Shown piece after piece: positions 36,575-46,177 of a DNA stretch of 64,000 nucleotides. The stretch is taken from the NCBI GenBank assembly GCA_963971575.1, contig OZ020611.1, positions 239,964,654 to 240,028,653 on the forward strand. Reading direction: 5' to 3'. The position numbers and the translations under genes were made by a program. The notes under the pieces were generated by a model. It saw only the letters and a program-made list of their open reading frames with translations, made no database searches and had not been told where the DNA came from. Each line of letters starts with the position of its first letter. The first letter of the stretch is position 1. Source of the stretch: Liopterus haemorrhoidalis (taxonomy: Eukaryota > Arthropoda > Insecta > Coleoptera > Dytiscidae).

Positions 36575-37452
36575 CTTCCCTCCACCCATACCACCCTTCC
36601 TTCTTCTCCCCCACTTTCAAAATGTTAAATTGAATAAATGTTTACTTCACTGACTCATGTTAGACAGGTTGTTGAAAATATAAAGGCAATTGTATATGAT
36701 GAAACATGAAAATTAGCATAAAATTTTCAAGTTTGGAGATTTTTTCAAATTTTGAAAAGCTGTATCTCAGAAACTATTGAAGCTACTGAACCCATTCTGG
36801 TCTTAAATTGTAGCAAATTTAATCTAGTTTAAAAATGCATTGAATAATGTTTGTCAAAAACGTGTTCCTTTATGGTCATAATGATAAGAAACCGAAAATT
36901 TAGTAGTTTTTGAGAAATTCAAAAGTGTTCCGGAGGGCTGCCGAGGTCGAAAACTTGGATTTTGCATCTCAGGCATATCCCATACAAGAAAAAAAGACGA
37001 AACTAACTACCCCCACTTGATGCAACTTTTGCCCCATAATCATGACAAGGTTACTGGACTATCTATGTATTACTATATTTTTATATAGGTTTTAAGCAAC
37101 CAACCTAACTTTTCTGCTACGCGGGTTGCTGTCAACTAACATTTCTACATAATGAGAAAATAAATATTTGACTTGTTCCTGTGGTAAAATATGAATATTT
37201 TAAAATTCATCCAAAAATATTTAAGTCTTTATGGAACCGAGAAGTCCCAAAAATTGTTCTATAGGCTATTCCAAACGTTTAAGCGAAACTACATGGAAAT
37301 TTTATTTTTGTAAGTTGACAAGCTGACTTTTGCTAAACAAAATGACCAAAAGCCTCATTAAAACGTTTAGTTACTAGTTTTCAAAATCTAGTTCCGCTTA
37401 AACCAAAGAAACAGACTTTATATATTAGCATGAAAATAACAGTTGAACTTAC

Positions 37453-37734
37453 CTCGTCACAAGCATTGCATCTAGGTCTCATCTTCTCCGAATAATGCCT
37501 GATGCAGAAAACCTTCTCTAGATACTCGCAATAGGCGAGGTCGACGAGCATATCGTGACATTGGTCGCATTTGAAGCAAGCTGGATGCCACAGGCAATTG
37601 GGCATACGAGTGGCGGACACTGCCGGACTCTTCGCCGGAATCACCTTCTTGCAACCGGCGCAAACGTTCTTCTGCGGAGGGAACTGAACGATACCAACGT
37701 CCAACGCTACCTCATTACGGGAACGGACGAAATC
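37453..37734 (-). CDS. Lmpt: PET-LIM protein, exon C (first LIM domain)
   Basis: This is a 94-codon exon, phase 0 on both sides. The acceptor is TTTTTTAG before 37734 and the donor is GACGAG/GTAAGT after 37453. It begins DFVRSRNEVALDVG and carries a complete LIM zinc finger: C25-x2-C28, x21, H50-x2-C53, then C56-x2-C59, x17, C77-x2-H80. All eight zinc ligands are present. The motif LWHPACFKC is typical. The exon ends PRCNACDE, where C89 and C92 are the first two ligands of a second LIM domain whose remainder must lie in the next exon. That exon is not visible in the 37 kb below, so it is outside the window or too short or diverged for me to see. Base composition is clearly richer in G+C than the surroundings, as expected of selected coding sequence. 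Confidence 0.92.
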
Positions 37735-37869
37735 CTAAAAAAAATAACATAATGATTAATTCAATTAATTAAAAATAGAAAGAGTGGAATGCTTTTGGGA
37801 ATAATTCAATTACCAATTCTTCTTAAAATATTTCGTTTCACGTAAGAGCGCATTACTTCAAATTTTACA

Positions 37870-38183
37870 TCTATTGGCAGTCTTGCGTCTATTAGCAGTA
37901 GGGTACACTTTTAGGCACGATCGATGACGAAATTACTGAGAGAATATCTTTACCGCAGCGTTTGAAAGATTGAGGAAATTGGTCTGGAATGTCAGAGGTC
38001 TGCAGAATCACACCAAGATAAAGGTTTACAGGGCGGTGGTCCTCTCAGTACTCCTATATGGTAGCGAATCTTGGTGTCTCTATCGTAGACACATCAGATT
38101 GTTGGAAAGATTTCATCAGAGATGTTTACGATCTATTCTGAAGATTAAATGACAGGATTACGTGCCTGATACTGACATTCTAA
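37870..38183 (+). pseudogene. LINE ORF2 C-terminal region, part 1
   Basis: DDEITERI, then after a small disruption FERLRKLVWNVRGLQNHTKI, KVYRAVVLSVLLYGSESWCL, LLERFHQRCLRSILKIK, stop in place of W, QDYVPDTDIL. This is the conserved post-RT region of a CR1/RTE-type LINE. It sits inside the PET-LIM intron, opposite to the gene, and is cut at ATTCTAAA by an R1 insertion. Confidence 0.85.
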
Positions 38184-39119
38184 AAAAATTGATGTGAAGT
38201 GTGAATATTCACACATTTCAGGGATTCGTAGGTATATAATAAGTGAAGGCGGTATGCTGAGTGTGTAGGACAAATTTTACTTTGTAGTAATCACGGCAAA
38301 ATGAACGATATTTTTAAAATAATTTATCGTCTGTTAATCATATAATAAGACTGGTTATTAAATTTACGCTCATAAAAATTAAATACAACATTTGTCAAAA
38401 TATAATCAGAATTTTGACAAAATAATTTCAACATAATAAAAATGCAAAAAAAAACAGAAAAAATAAAATTCACTCCGGTACTCGAACTCGAAACCCTTCG
38501 TTTTCCAACCAGTTTAAGAGTGCTCTAACGCATGTAGCCATCGCACGCCATGCATGTGAGTGTCTTACATTGGTATAACTTTTGTACTTTGTGAACCAAA
38601 AACCACAAAAAATGCGTTATTTTCCAAAAACATAATCTGATCAAAAATTCCTGTTGTACTATTTCGGTTCACACCAATATACATTACTTAGAATTTTTTT
38701 AGATTTTTAGTTTAAACCATCTGGGCTACAGGGTGTGGGACAAAAATTTTTTTGCACATTTTTGGCAAAAATCGCATCAAAATAATTTATTTTGCAAAAA
38801 TAAAAATTTGATCGTTAATCCACGTACTAAGGGCTTTCATTTGATACCCTACTCATAATTTAAAAAAAAAAAATTTGTTTTCGATGAGCACATATTTGTT
38901 TATATTTTTAGGGGGGTATGTTTTTTAGATGTTTTAGTATTTTTCCTATGTGCGGGTCAAAGAGTTGTATAAGCATGCCAAATTTCAACTCTCTAGGTTT
39001 AGCCGTTTGGCTACAATTTTTACCGAACAGACAGACAGACAGACAGATAGACAGACAGACAGACAGACGACAAAATGACGGTATAAGGGTTTTTTGGTCA
39101 TACCTACAAAACCCTAAAA
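38184..39119 (+). mobile_element. R1 repeat (copy 8), full length, nested in a LINE
   Basis: Begins AAAAAATTGATGTGAAGTGT and ends TACCTACAAAACCCTAAAAA, about 935 bp. The interrupted LINE frame fixes both boundaries within a few bases; CTAAAAA occurs at both edges. It carries a tRNA-like module (38464-38560) and a GACA array (39029-39069). Confidence 0.88.
38464..38560 (-). other. tRNA-like module inside R1
   Basis: On the minus strand TGGCTACATGCGTTAGAGCA resembles box A and GAGTTCGAGTACC box B, followed by AATTTTATTTTTT. It sits at the same place as the modules in copies 2 and 5, but the sequence between the flanks is quite different. T-stem pairing is poor. Confidence 0.4.
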
Positions 39120-39592
39120 AGAAGGCATGTTGAGCATTGAAGCTACCCTAAACCAGAAACATCTGAAATGGACAGGACATGTAATTAGAATGCCAGATAA
39201 CCGTATGCCTAAGCAGGTACTGTATTCAGAGCTATCACATGGCAGTAGAAACCCTGGAGCCCCGTACAGAAGATATGGTCACTCAAATCATGTCACCTCC
39301 TACATTCATCTTGGAAAAAGGTATGTACTGATCGCTCCAAATGGAAACACTCGGTGTCTTGTGCAGTGAACCAGTTTGAACAGCAGAGAATAACACTAGC
39401 TGAGACAGCTCGTGCTCGAAGAAAAGACAGACATAATAGTATGCCTGTGTCATCTGGAGAGTATTTGTGCTGTGTGTGCGGAAAAACTTTTGTGTCGCGT
39501 ATTGTAGAGTACAGTCATGATAAGGCACATTCAAGAAGAAATGTGTAGATTTGCAAAGCACCCATCGTCGTTCGACGGGGTTGGATAAACAC
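39120..39592 (+). pseudogene. LINE ORF2 C-terminal region, part 2, with zinc knuckle
   Basis: Continues part 1: EGMLSIEATLNQKHLKWTGH, VIRMPDNRMPKQVLYSEL, frameshifted middle, DRSKWKHSVSCAVNQFEQQR, then CCVCGKTFVSRI and YSHDKAHSRRNV, a C2H2-type finger at the C-terminus. The 3' end has the hairpin CCATCGTCGTTCGACGGGG. It stops about 40 bases from the exon B donor. Confidence 0.87.
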
Positions 39593-39630
39593 TTTTAGGT
39601 GCTGAGCTGAACTGTATTTTGTATACTTAC

Positions 39631-39786
39631 TTGAAAACTGGGTATATTCTCGAGATGTTTACAACCATCTGGAGCCAAGTCCTGCTTCGGCAGCTGCGTC
39701 ACCAATCTCTGCTTGCGTTTCTGTTCTCCTGGAGAGCCCATTCGAGGTACATCATCTTCCGGAAGTGTGGCGAAGTAACGATTCAC
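39631..39786 (-). CDS. Lmpt: PET-LIM protein, exon B (rest of PET domain)
   Basis: This is a 52-codon exon, phase 0 on both sides. The acceptor is ATTTTAG before 39786 and the donor is CAA/GTAAGT after 39631. It starts VNRYFATLPEDDVPRMGSPG and continues through QLPKQDLAPDGCKHL. The pattern YF..LP...VP..GSPGE...R...L..QLP..D....C..L is that of the PET domain. Spliced to exon A it reads WVPTGLDEKQ/VNRYFATLP with no break. The C-terminal end IPSFQ joins exon C at DFVRSRNEVALDVG, the usual bridge to the first LIM domain in Limpet-type proteins. The open frame runs past the donor, so the splice site was chosen from the GTAAGT signal and the family pattern. The donor lies only about 40 bases from the end of a LINE fragment that fills the next intron. 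Confidence 0.87.
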
Positions 39787-39799
39787 CTAAAATATAAAA

Positions 39800-40550
39800 C
39801 ATCTCATTAAATGGTTAATATATTACATAACATAATGCTAGGATAACAATATACCATGTGGACCGGGAAGAAATGTATTATTTGACAGTACAATTTTATT
39901 TTTCCAGAAATTTTTTATTATTTATAACAAAATACAATTTTTCCTCGACTATATAGAAATACGTTCATTACAGTGATTAATAAATGTAACGTATTCCCCA
40001 CTCCTTTTTACTACACACCGCTGACCTGTTACGTAATGAGCTCATTTAGTAACAGGTTGAGTTCATTACACAACAGGTTCAAACAGCAATGGCCGATCGT
40101 TGCTAGGCAACGTAATAAATAGGGTGAAAGCAAGTGTCAAATTATTGTTAGTTTGTAAAGGAAACCAAATTAAAATTAAATAATGTAGGGGCTATTTCAA
40201 ACGATTAGGCGGAACTAAATGGAAATTTCGTAGGACCTTGCTTGGGTTATTTCATGTTTCAGGTTTGTTATGTGAAAATTTAAAATTCCAACTGTAAAAT
40301 CCGGTGATGGCATGGATGTTTGTATTTGTCATAAGATTAATAAAGTATCCAAAAAAAAAAATAATAAATAAAAAGATATACTGGTTAATGGCCTTCAGTA
40401 GCTAAGACCAAAAATAATAAAAAAAAAAAAAAACTGAAATCATGGAAACGAATGACGTATGTCAAAAATTTTAATAACTTTTTCTATATTTTGAAGCAAA
40501 AAAAAATGGGAAATTTTTATTAAGAATGACAAAAAATTAAAATCGGTATA
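39800..40550. other. PET-LIM intron, no gene seen
   Basis: AT-rich intron sequence. TTACGTAATGAGCTCATTTA at 40032 and related TAACAGGTTGAGTTCATTAC form a short inverted/direct repeat cluster. No ORF. Confidence 0.4.
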
Positions 40551-40968
40551 ACTAGGGAATAGGTACCTACGCAACTGTGGCATTATTATGTTAGTGTGAG
40601 TTTGTTTTGTCATTAAACTAGAAGATGGGTAGCTCGCTTCGCTCGGCTTCTTCTAACCATACCCTTACTAACCTGACCTAACCTAAGATAGTGTTTTGTC
40701 ATTAAACTAGAAGATGGGTTGTTTCGCTCCGCTCGGTTTTAGGCTTTTACTAACTAAAACTAACCAATTATCTTGTTTTTAGGTGCATAGTACTTTATTT
40801 TCCCCCATATTAGCACAATTAAAATTGTATATCATTGTGTATGAATCTATAAACCAGAAACCATTTTGGTTTTAGAGCCAATGATAATCCTTGAATTATT
40901 TATTGAAATTGTTATGTGTTGCCGTCTACAGAGAAATCTTGTAACGTTGTAGGTACCTATTCCCTAGT
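40551..40968. mobile_element. MITE with 20-bp ends
   Basis: ACTAGGGAATAGGTACCTAC and its perfect complement GTAGGTACCTATTCCCTAGT form the ends. Inside, a stretch with TTTTGTCATTAAACTAGAAG and GCTTCGCTCGG or GCTCCGCTCGG is present twice (40605-40655, 40692-40738). No clear target duplication. Confidence 0.75.
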
Positions 40969-41884
40969 TTAGCCTAGCATTGAAAAGGACATTTTATAAA
41001 GACAATCAATTTAATTTAGAATTTGCAATGTGAGTATGATTTACAAAGCTTAAACAAAATGACCAAAAGTCCGAATTAATAGTTGTGGAAAAAGAATAGT
41101 ATGAAACTTGCATGGACTATTCATTTCTCACTCGTATGAATTGCGATACTCGCCTGCGGCTCGAACTTTCATACTCGTGTGAAATGACCATATTCCATGC
41201 TCGTTGAAAAATATACTATTCCATCATTATTTATTACGACTTCCCAACGTTGTACTCATTTTCCGATGCCCTCTCTAAAGATGTTTTTTGGTTTTGACTT
41301 GAAGTGATCAGGTGATTTTCTGTATCGTTGATATTTAGAAATTTGAGTGTATGTTCCATAGACCCAATTAGGTAAAAATCGGAAGGCGCTTGATCAAGGC
41401 AATACGGTAGATGTGGAATAATTTCCCAGTTTAAGTCGTGAATATTTTCACAGGTTATTTTTTAGGACGAGTTAGGACGTGCATTATCATGCTATTATAT
41501 TCCTTTTCGGTTAAATAAATTTGGTTGTTTTTCCTCTAGTTTTTGATTTAATCTCTCTAATTGTTGAAAGTAAATTGAATAATAACACAAGAATATAAAT
41601 TTGTACGTCAATACTTGAACGTCGACAACATGTTCAAACTTTCAGTCAGTTTCCGTATCTACATATCCGGGCACGGAGCGTTCCAGTAAGTATTCTCATT
41701 GAGAATTCCGGACGGAGCCAAGCAGTGCCGAAGAATACTGTAACACAAACGCTACGTTACGTATGAACAGTGTTATAGAGAAAGTAATAAAGCATATTTT
41801 CCAATCCGGAAACGCTACGTGCAGGAAATGTTTGATGCTTGATGATATAAACATATTTTGCCATCATACTAAATTACGTGAAAC
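40969..41884. other. PET-LIM intron, no gene seen
   Basis: No ORF or paired repeat recognised. The 8-base CGTGAAAC at 41877-41884 is one arm of a target duplication. Confidence 0.4.
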
Positions 41885-42129
41885 CAGTGGCGACCAGTAG
41901 CAGGGGGGTCCGCTCCCCCTAAATTGCTCTAGCCCCCAGTTGCCCCATCCCAAGAATTACTTGGAGAAAAATATATTTTAGAAGTGACGGACATTTTTTT
42001 AGGTCATCACTTGTATTTTCATGAGTAAACGATAAAACAAATGATTTCAAATCATTCCTGTCCCCACCCCAAATTTTACTCAAAAATTTCCTGCCCCCCC
42101 CCTTATTTTAAGAGCTAGCGCCGCCACTG
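41885..42129. mobile_element. hAT-type MITE, copy 1 (245 bp)
   Basis: CAGTGGCG and CGCCACTG ends with a perfect 8-bp duplication CGTGAAAC (41877-41884 and 42130-42137). GC-rich ends with poly-C runs. Sister of 60051-60232. Confidence 0.93.
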
Positions 42130-42859
42130 CGTGAAACCATATCCAGTTGTTTTGCGAAATTCTTAGACAAATAGACAGAGAGATAGATATGAATTGATTT
42201 TTGACGGATATCGTCTAATACCTGAAGTGTATAGGACAGAATTATGAAAACGAAAAGTTAAAAAACAAACAGATAAATCTATATAAGTTCAACCAAATAT
42301 TTATAGTCATGATATGCAAATAAGATGAAAATTTCAGTAGAATAATTTACCGTTGTGCCCTATAATTAAATACGACATCAGTCAACAGACACACCTTCGC
42401 GAATCGTAAATCTTTTGTTTTGAATTACGCCTTCTTACGCCCACCTGTTGGAATGTTCCAGGTATTGTGAATTGTGTTCACAGCTCGAAATACATTCAAT
42501 AATCTCTGTCTTGTTTATATTTTTGGATACATTAATTTCCCATTGATTTATTGTGACAGATCTAATAACCATTTTCCTTATTTAAGCAATTATTTTCTAT
42601 TTAAAAACCTACTATTATAAGGTGCAGAATTTTGTTGTTGTAAATTAATGCTGTTATTCTGATACAGTCGACGATGGCACAAAGCCGCATTCAAAGCTCT
42701 TTAAATTAACACGTTGTAGTCTGTTCGTTGTTACGCTGTAAGTTATGTTTCTATGGATTGTTTTAACGTTCTAAACACCGTTCACAGCTAGTTAGAAATT
42801 GATGTGTTACGAATAGTCTGTCATCTGTGTGTTTACCAACCAACTACATCGCTTCGTAA

Positions 42860-43215
42860 AATGAATTCTATGTATTATCGTTTTTATAATTCTGTTGTCT
42901 TAGATTTTAACTAACTAAACCTAACCTAATTACCTAAATTGATCATATTTACTGTCCGTCTTTGTAATTTTGAGCCAGATTTGTTAATGATGACATTATG
43001 TTAGGTTATGTAAAGGCATACGATAACTACGGTGTCACTGATAAAATGCGATAACCAATGTGTTTTTATGTCTGTCTCATTAAAACATCTCACTAGCTAT
43101 AAGTTTAGTAAATTATTCATAATCCACAACGAACAATGTATTGAATTTAGAGGTCTGAACGGTTTCACGTCTTACCATATGACAAACGTCTAGTGACAGT
43201 AAACAGTCCATAAGA
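42860..43215 (+). repeat. R4 repeat (copy 1)
   Basis: Shared with 59990-60390: TTAGGTTATGTAAAG, GTGTTTTTATGTCTGTCTCA, TCATTAAAAC, ATAAGTTTAGTAAA, TTACCATATGACAAAC and TAGTGACAGTAAACAG. Its 5' part is the hairpin-arm sequence of 34288-34618. It holds the empty site GTCTGTCTCATTAAAAC. Confidence 0.75.
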
Positions 43216-43388
43216 TGTGTATAAGCTATTGATTTAAGAGCTCTGAATTCGGTTTAAGGGTTGCCCATCTACACCTGAATGAAGCGTTTGATCGGCAAAA
43301 GTGACGTTCAAATATCCAAAAGCGGGCCCGCACCGACGGGAAAAGGCTAAGAAGAAAAAGTTTCTGATACAGCCAAACGTAGTATATG

Positions 43389-43960
43389 GTCCCTCCGTCC
43401 GAAAATATGGTATACATTTTTATTGTTTTCTTGTCCGAAAATATGATATACATTTTCAATTTTAATTAATTAGAATGATTTAATTTATGAAATGGTTACA
43501 AATATGTAGTAAAACAAAGAATGATACAAGAAGTTTTAATTTAACAAGGACGTGGCTGTCTCCACAGCTTGTATGGAACATGATAGTGTTGTTTGTTATC
43601 GTCCTTTACAATGAAGTTTTGCCTTATTAATGTGCGGAATCTTATAGGCATTTCCTCTTTTTGCTAACATGGTTTCTTCTAGACAAGTTTGCAATGTTAC
43701 AAAAACATTATCAAGGGTTTTTATGTTTAAAGCATGAAATGCATTTTGTACGCATTCAATTAGTTCGTCGATGGTATTCGCTGTATTTGTAAGGATTGAA
43801 ATATAAACATAATTGAAAAATTCAAGATCCAATACATTAAGATCTGGACTATTTGGCGGTTGTAATTTAAGTAGATTTGGAACTTCTTCCTTGCAATTCA
43901 ACACAATTTTAATCCAAGCTCGCCATTTTGTTAGAACAGCGGGTGTCAGTTTAATTTGTC
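43389..43960 (-). mobile_element. Truncated mariner-like element with CCCTCCGTCC end
   Basis: The left end CCCTCCGTCCGAAAATATGG resembles the ends of plant/DD39D-type mariners. TCCGAAAATATG(G/A)TATACATTTT is repeated at 43398 and 43433. The other end is not visible. Confidence 0.6.
43596..43930 (-). pseudogene. DD39D-type mariner transposase, C-terminal fragment
   Basis: Minus frame: LQPPNSPDLNVLDLEFFNYV, TIDELIECVQNAFHAL, LDNVFVTLQTCLEETMLAKR, GNAYKIPHINK. NSPDLNVLDLGFF is the third-Asp block of this transposase type; here the Gly is Glu. Only the last 110 or so residues remain, with no start codon, so it is a dead fragment. Confidence 0.75.
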
Positions 43961-43975
43961 TAAACTACTGAGCTC

Positions 43976-44361
43976 TAAATAATTGAGCCTTTACTAAATA
44001 CCTAAGAAACTTGCACTTTAGACCTTTTTTTAAGTAAAACTCCGTATTAGCTTTAAATGCTAATTTTATAATTATGAAAAATACTCTTAAATATTTCGTA
44101 GTTTAGGGTTTTATATTTTAATACTTGTTAAAGTTGTCTTCTTTTGGGATTTACATAAAAATGGAAAAGTTTTCTTGTTTAAGAAAATATTTTCTTATAG
44201 TTTAGTGTAAGAATATTTTCTACAGTATCTATTATATTCTTATATACTTTGCTTTAAATTTATAAAAGCATAAAAGCTTTGGCTTTTATGCAAAAATATA
44301 CTCACAGATTATCTTAAAGAAAATATTGAATCAGAATTCTTTTAAGAGAAAAAACCTTTTC
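43976..44361 (+). repeat. R6 repeat (copy 1), joined to R1
   Basis: ATAATTGAGCCTTTACTAAA, TACCTAAGAAACTTGCACTT, AGTAAAACTCCGT and AAAGTTTTCTTGTTTAAGAA recur in the same order at 48297-48645, and both copies run into R1 at the same joint (AAAACCTTTT then TAGGGTTTTG). Confidence 0.82.
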
Positions 44362-44469
44362 TAGGGTTTTGTAGGTATGACCACCAAAAGACCCTTATAA
44401 CGTCACTCATGTGTTTGTCTGTCTGTACGGTAGATATTGTAGTCAAACAGCTAAACATAGAATATTGTA

Positions 44470-45035
44470 ACAGGTGTTTTTTTTAGAGGTATAGAACTTT
44501 AAATTGCAATAAAACAACGATGGATTATTCGATTGACATGAATTTTTTTTTATTCGAAAGATAATCTTGTGGCATTACATTAAATCATACCAACAAGACG
44601 GCGCAACATGTCACACAGCTCGTGCCACAATCGATTTATTGAAAGACACGTTTGGTGACCGCCTAATTTCACGTTTTGGACCTGTGAATTGGCCTCCAAG
44701 ATCTTGTGATTTAACACCGCTGGACTACTTTCTGTGGGGCTATGTAAAGTCATTGGTCTATGCGGATAAGCCACAAACGCTTGACCATTTGGAAGACAAC
44801 ATTCGCCGTGTTATTGCCGATATACGGCCACAAATGTTGGAAAAAGTCATCGAAAATTGGACGTCCAGATTGGACTACATCCGAACCAGCCGTGGCGGTC
44901 ATATGCCAGAAATCATATTTAAAATGTAATGCCACAAGATTATCTTTCGAATAAAAAAAAAATTCATGTCAATCGAATAATCCATCGTTGTTTTATTGCA
45001 ATTTAAAGTTCTATACCTCTAAAAAAAACACCCAT
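44470..45035 (+). mobile_element. Transposon with ~107-bp inverted ends, internally deleted (566 bp)
   Basis: Arms 44470-44577 and 44927-45035 are near-perfect inverted repeats (GGTGTTTTTTTTAGAGGTAT; AAACAACGATGGATTATTCG; AAAGATAATCTTGTGGCATT). TA lies at 44468-44469 and 45036-45037. The gene between is the C-terminal part of a transposase. Confidence 0.88.
44567..44929 (+). pseudogene. Mariner-like transposase, C-terminal third
   Basis: The frame contains SYQQDGATCHTARATIDLL with the second catalytic Asp, then FGPVNWPPRSCDLTPLDYFL with the third, then WGYVKSLVYADKPQTLDHLE and a helical tail ending EIIFKM. The ATG at 44567 lies in the TIR, so any translation would start inside the repeat. 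The DNA-binding domain and first Asp are missing. The reading frame itself is unbroken, which suggests a young deletion derivative. Confidence 0.82.
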
Positions 45036-45640
45036 TATATGGAATGTTTATACACCACTTTGACCCAAATATAGGAAAAATACTGAGAGTTTAAAAAAAC
45101 ACATCGCGAGATAAATAAAAACAATTATGTATTTAATAAAAAAAATTATATTTTTTTAAAATTATTTTTTAATAAATTTCCTAAATGAAACCTCTTAGTT
45201 CGTGGATCAACAAACAATTTTTAATTTGGGATTTTTGCCAAAAATATTTCAAAAAACTATTGTCCCCTACCCTATCTCTCAGAGGGGTTGATCTAAAAAT
45301 CTTCAAAAAATCTCCATAATGAACATTGACGGGAACCGGAATAGTTCAACAGGTATTTTTGATCCGATAAGTTTTTAAAAAAAATTCCATTTTTTGTGGG
45401 GTCGATAAAAAAATATGTATGTTCTTAATTATTGTGTGGTATCGAAAGAAAGGTCTTTGGACGTAGATTACGGAAGGAAAACTAGTTTTTTTTTTTACAC
45501 AATTTTACCCAAAAATGTTAAACTAAAAATCTGAAAAAAAATTATAGGTAATATAAATTGGTCTGATCCGGAAACGTACGAGAGGATATTTTGATCCGAT
45601 ATCTTTTTTGAAATATATTGCAGTTTTTGTGTTTTCGACA

Positions 45641-45887
45641 TTTATTATTTATTTATTTATTTTACATCGGCCTATTTCTGCAACTAAGCTAATCGCCGAT
45701 GCCAGGGAGCGAGCTCCTACACCTGGACGAGGGGAGAATGATTGTGAAAATGGGAGTAATGTAAACATATTATTCTCGCCCGAATAATATCACCAACGAA
45801 GGAGACTCAAACCATTGAATGCCCAGTCCAGACTGTTTCTACCAGTCTAAAACGGCTCGACTTAATGCCCTCGGCCACTCCGTTGGC
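45641..45887 (-). mobile_element. tRNA-derived SINE (247 bp) with 13-bp target duplication
   Basis: On the minus strand it starts GCCAACGGAGTGGCCGAGGG (box A region, tRNA-Ser/Leu-like) and has GGTTTGAGTCTCC (box B region); CCAACG pairs with CGTTGG as an acceptor stem. It ends in ATAAATAAATAAATAA. TGTGTTTTCGACA is present at both edges (45628-45640, 45888-45900). Confidence 0.93.
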
Positions 45888-46177
45888 TGTGTTTTCGACA
45901 AATTAATTATGTTTTAATTCATGGCTAAATTATGGCTAATAATGTTATGAATTTTTTGTATTTATGGCTAAGATATTGTGTATTTTTTTGAAATAAAAAA
46001 AATAAAAAATATTTAACAGCTGAGAACAGAGTTTTGAACACCACACTACACTAGTAATGAAATACTTATAAATCAAATAACAAATTGTTAATAGTGAGAA
46101 ATACGTTTCTGAAATTTAAAAAAATTAAGCCTTTTATCAATATATTTCTTATTAATCTAATGAAGACTTGAATACTA

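Larger units (their letters stand above)
34997..37059. mobile_element. Foldback element FB, long copy (2063 bp)
   Basis: TIRs of about 350 bp begin GTCCAGTAACC and are flanked by TA (34995-34996, 37060-37061). Shared blocks: ATCAAGTGGGGGTAGTTAGT, TGAGATGCAAAATCCAAGTT and TTCGACCTCGGCAGCC. The interior contains an 89-codon frame also found in the shorter sister copy, and a possible terminal exon at 36539-36574. Confidence 0.88.
44362..46177 (-). mobile_element. R1 repeat (copy 9), with nested insertions
   Basis: Reverse R1 from TAGGGTTTTGTAGGTATGAC. It is interrupted at 44470-45035 by a long-TIR transposon and at 45641-45887 by a SINE, and is truncated at 46177 by FB before its 5' end. Confidence 0.8.

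Noticed and set aside
37472..37663. 63-codon minus-strand ORF overlapping exon C
   Set aside because: Out-of-frame shadow of the LIM exon.
45641..45887. Independent tRNA gene
   Set aside because: The long body, A-rich tail and 13-bp target duplication show a SINE.
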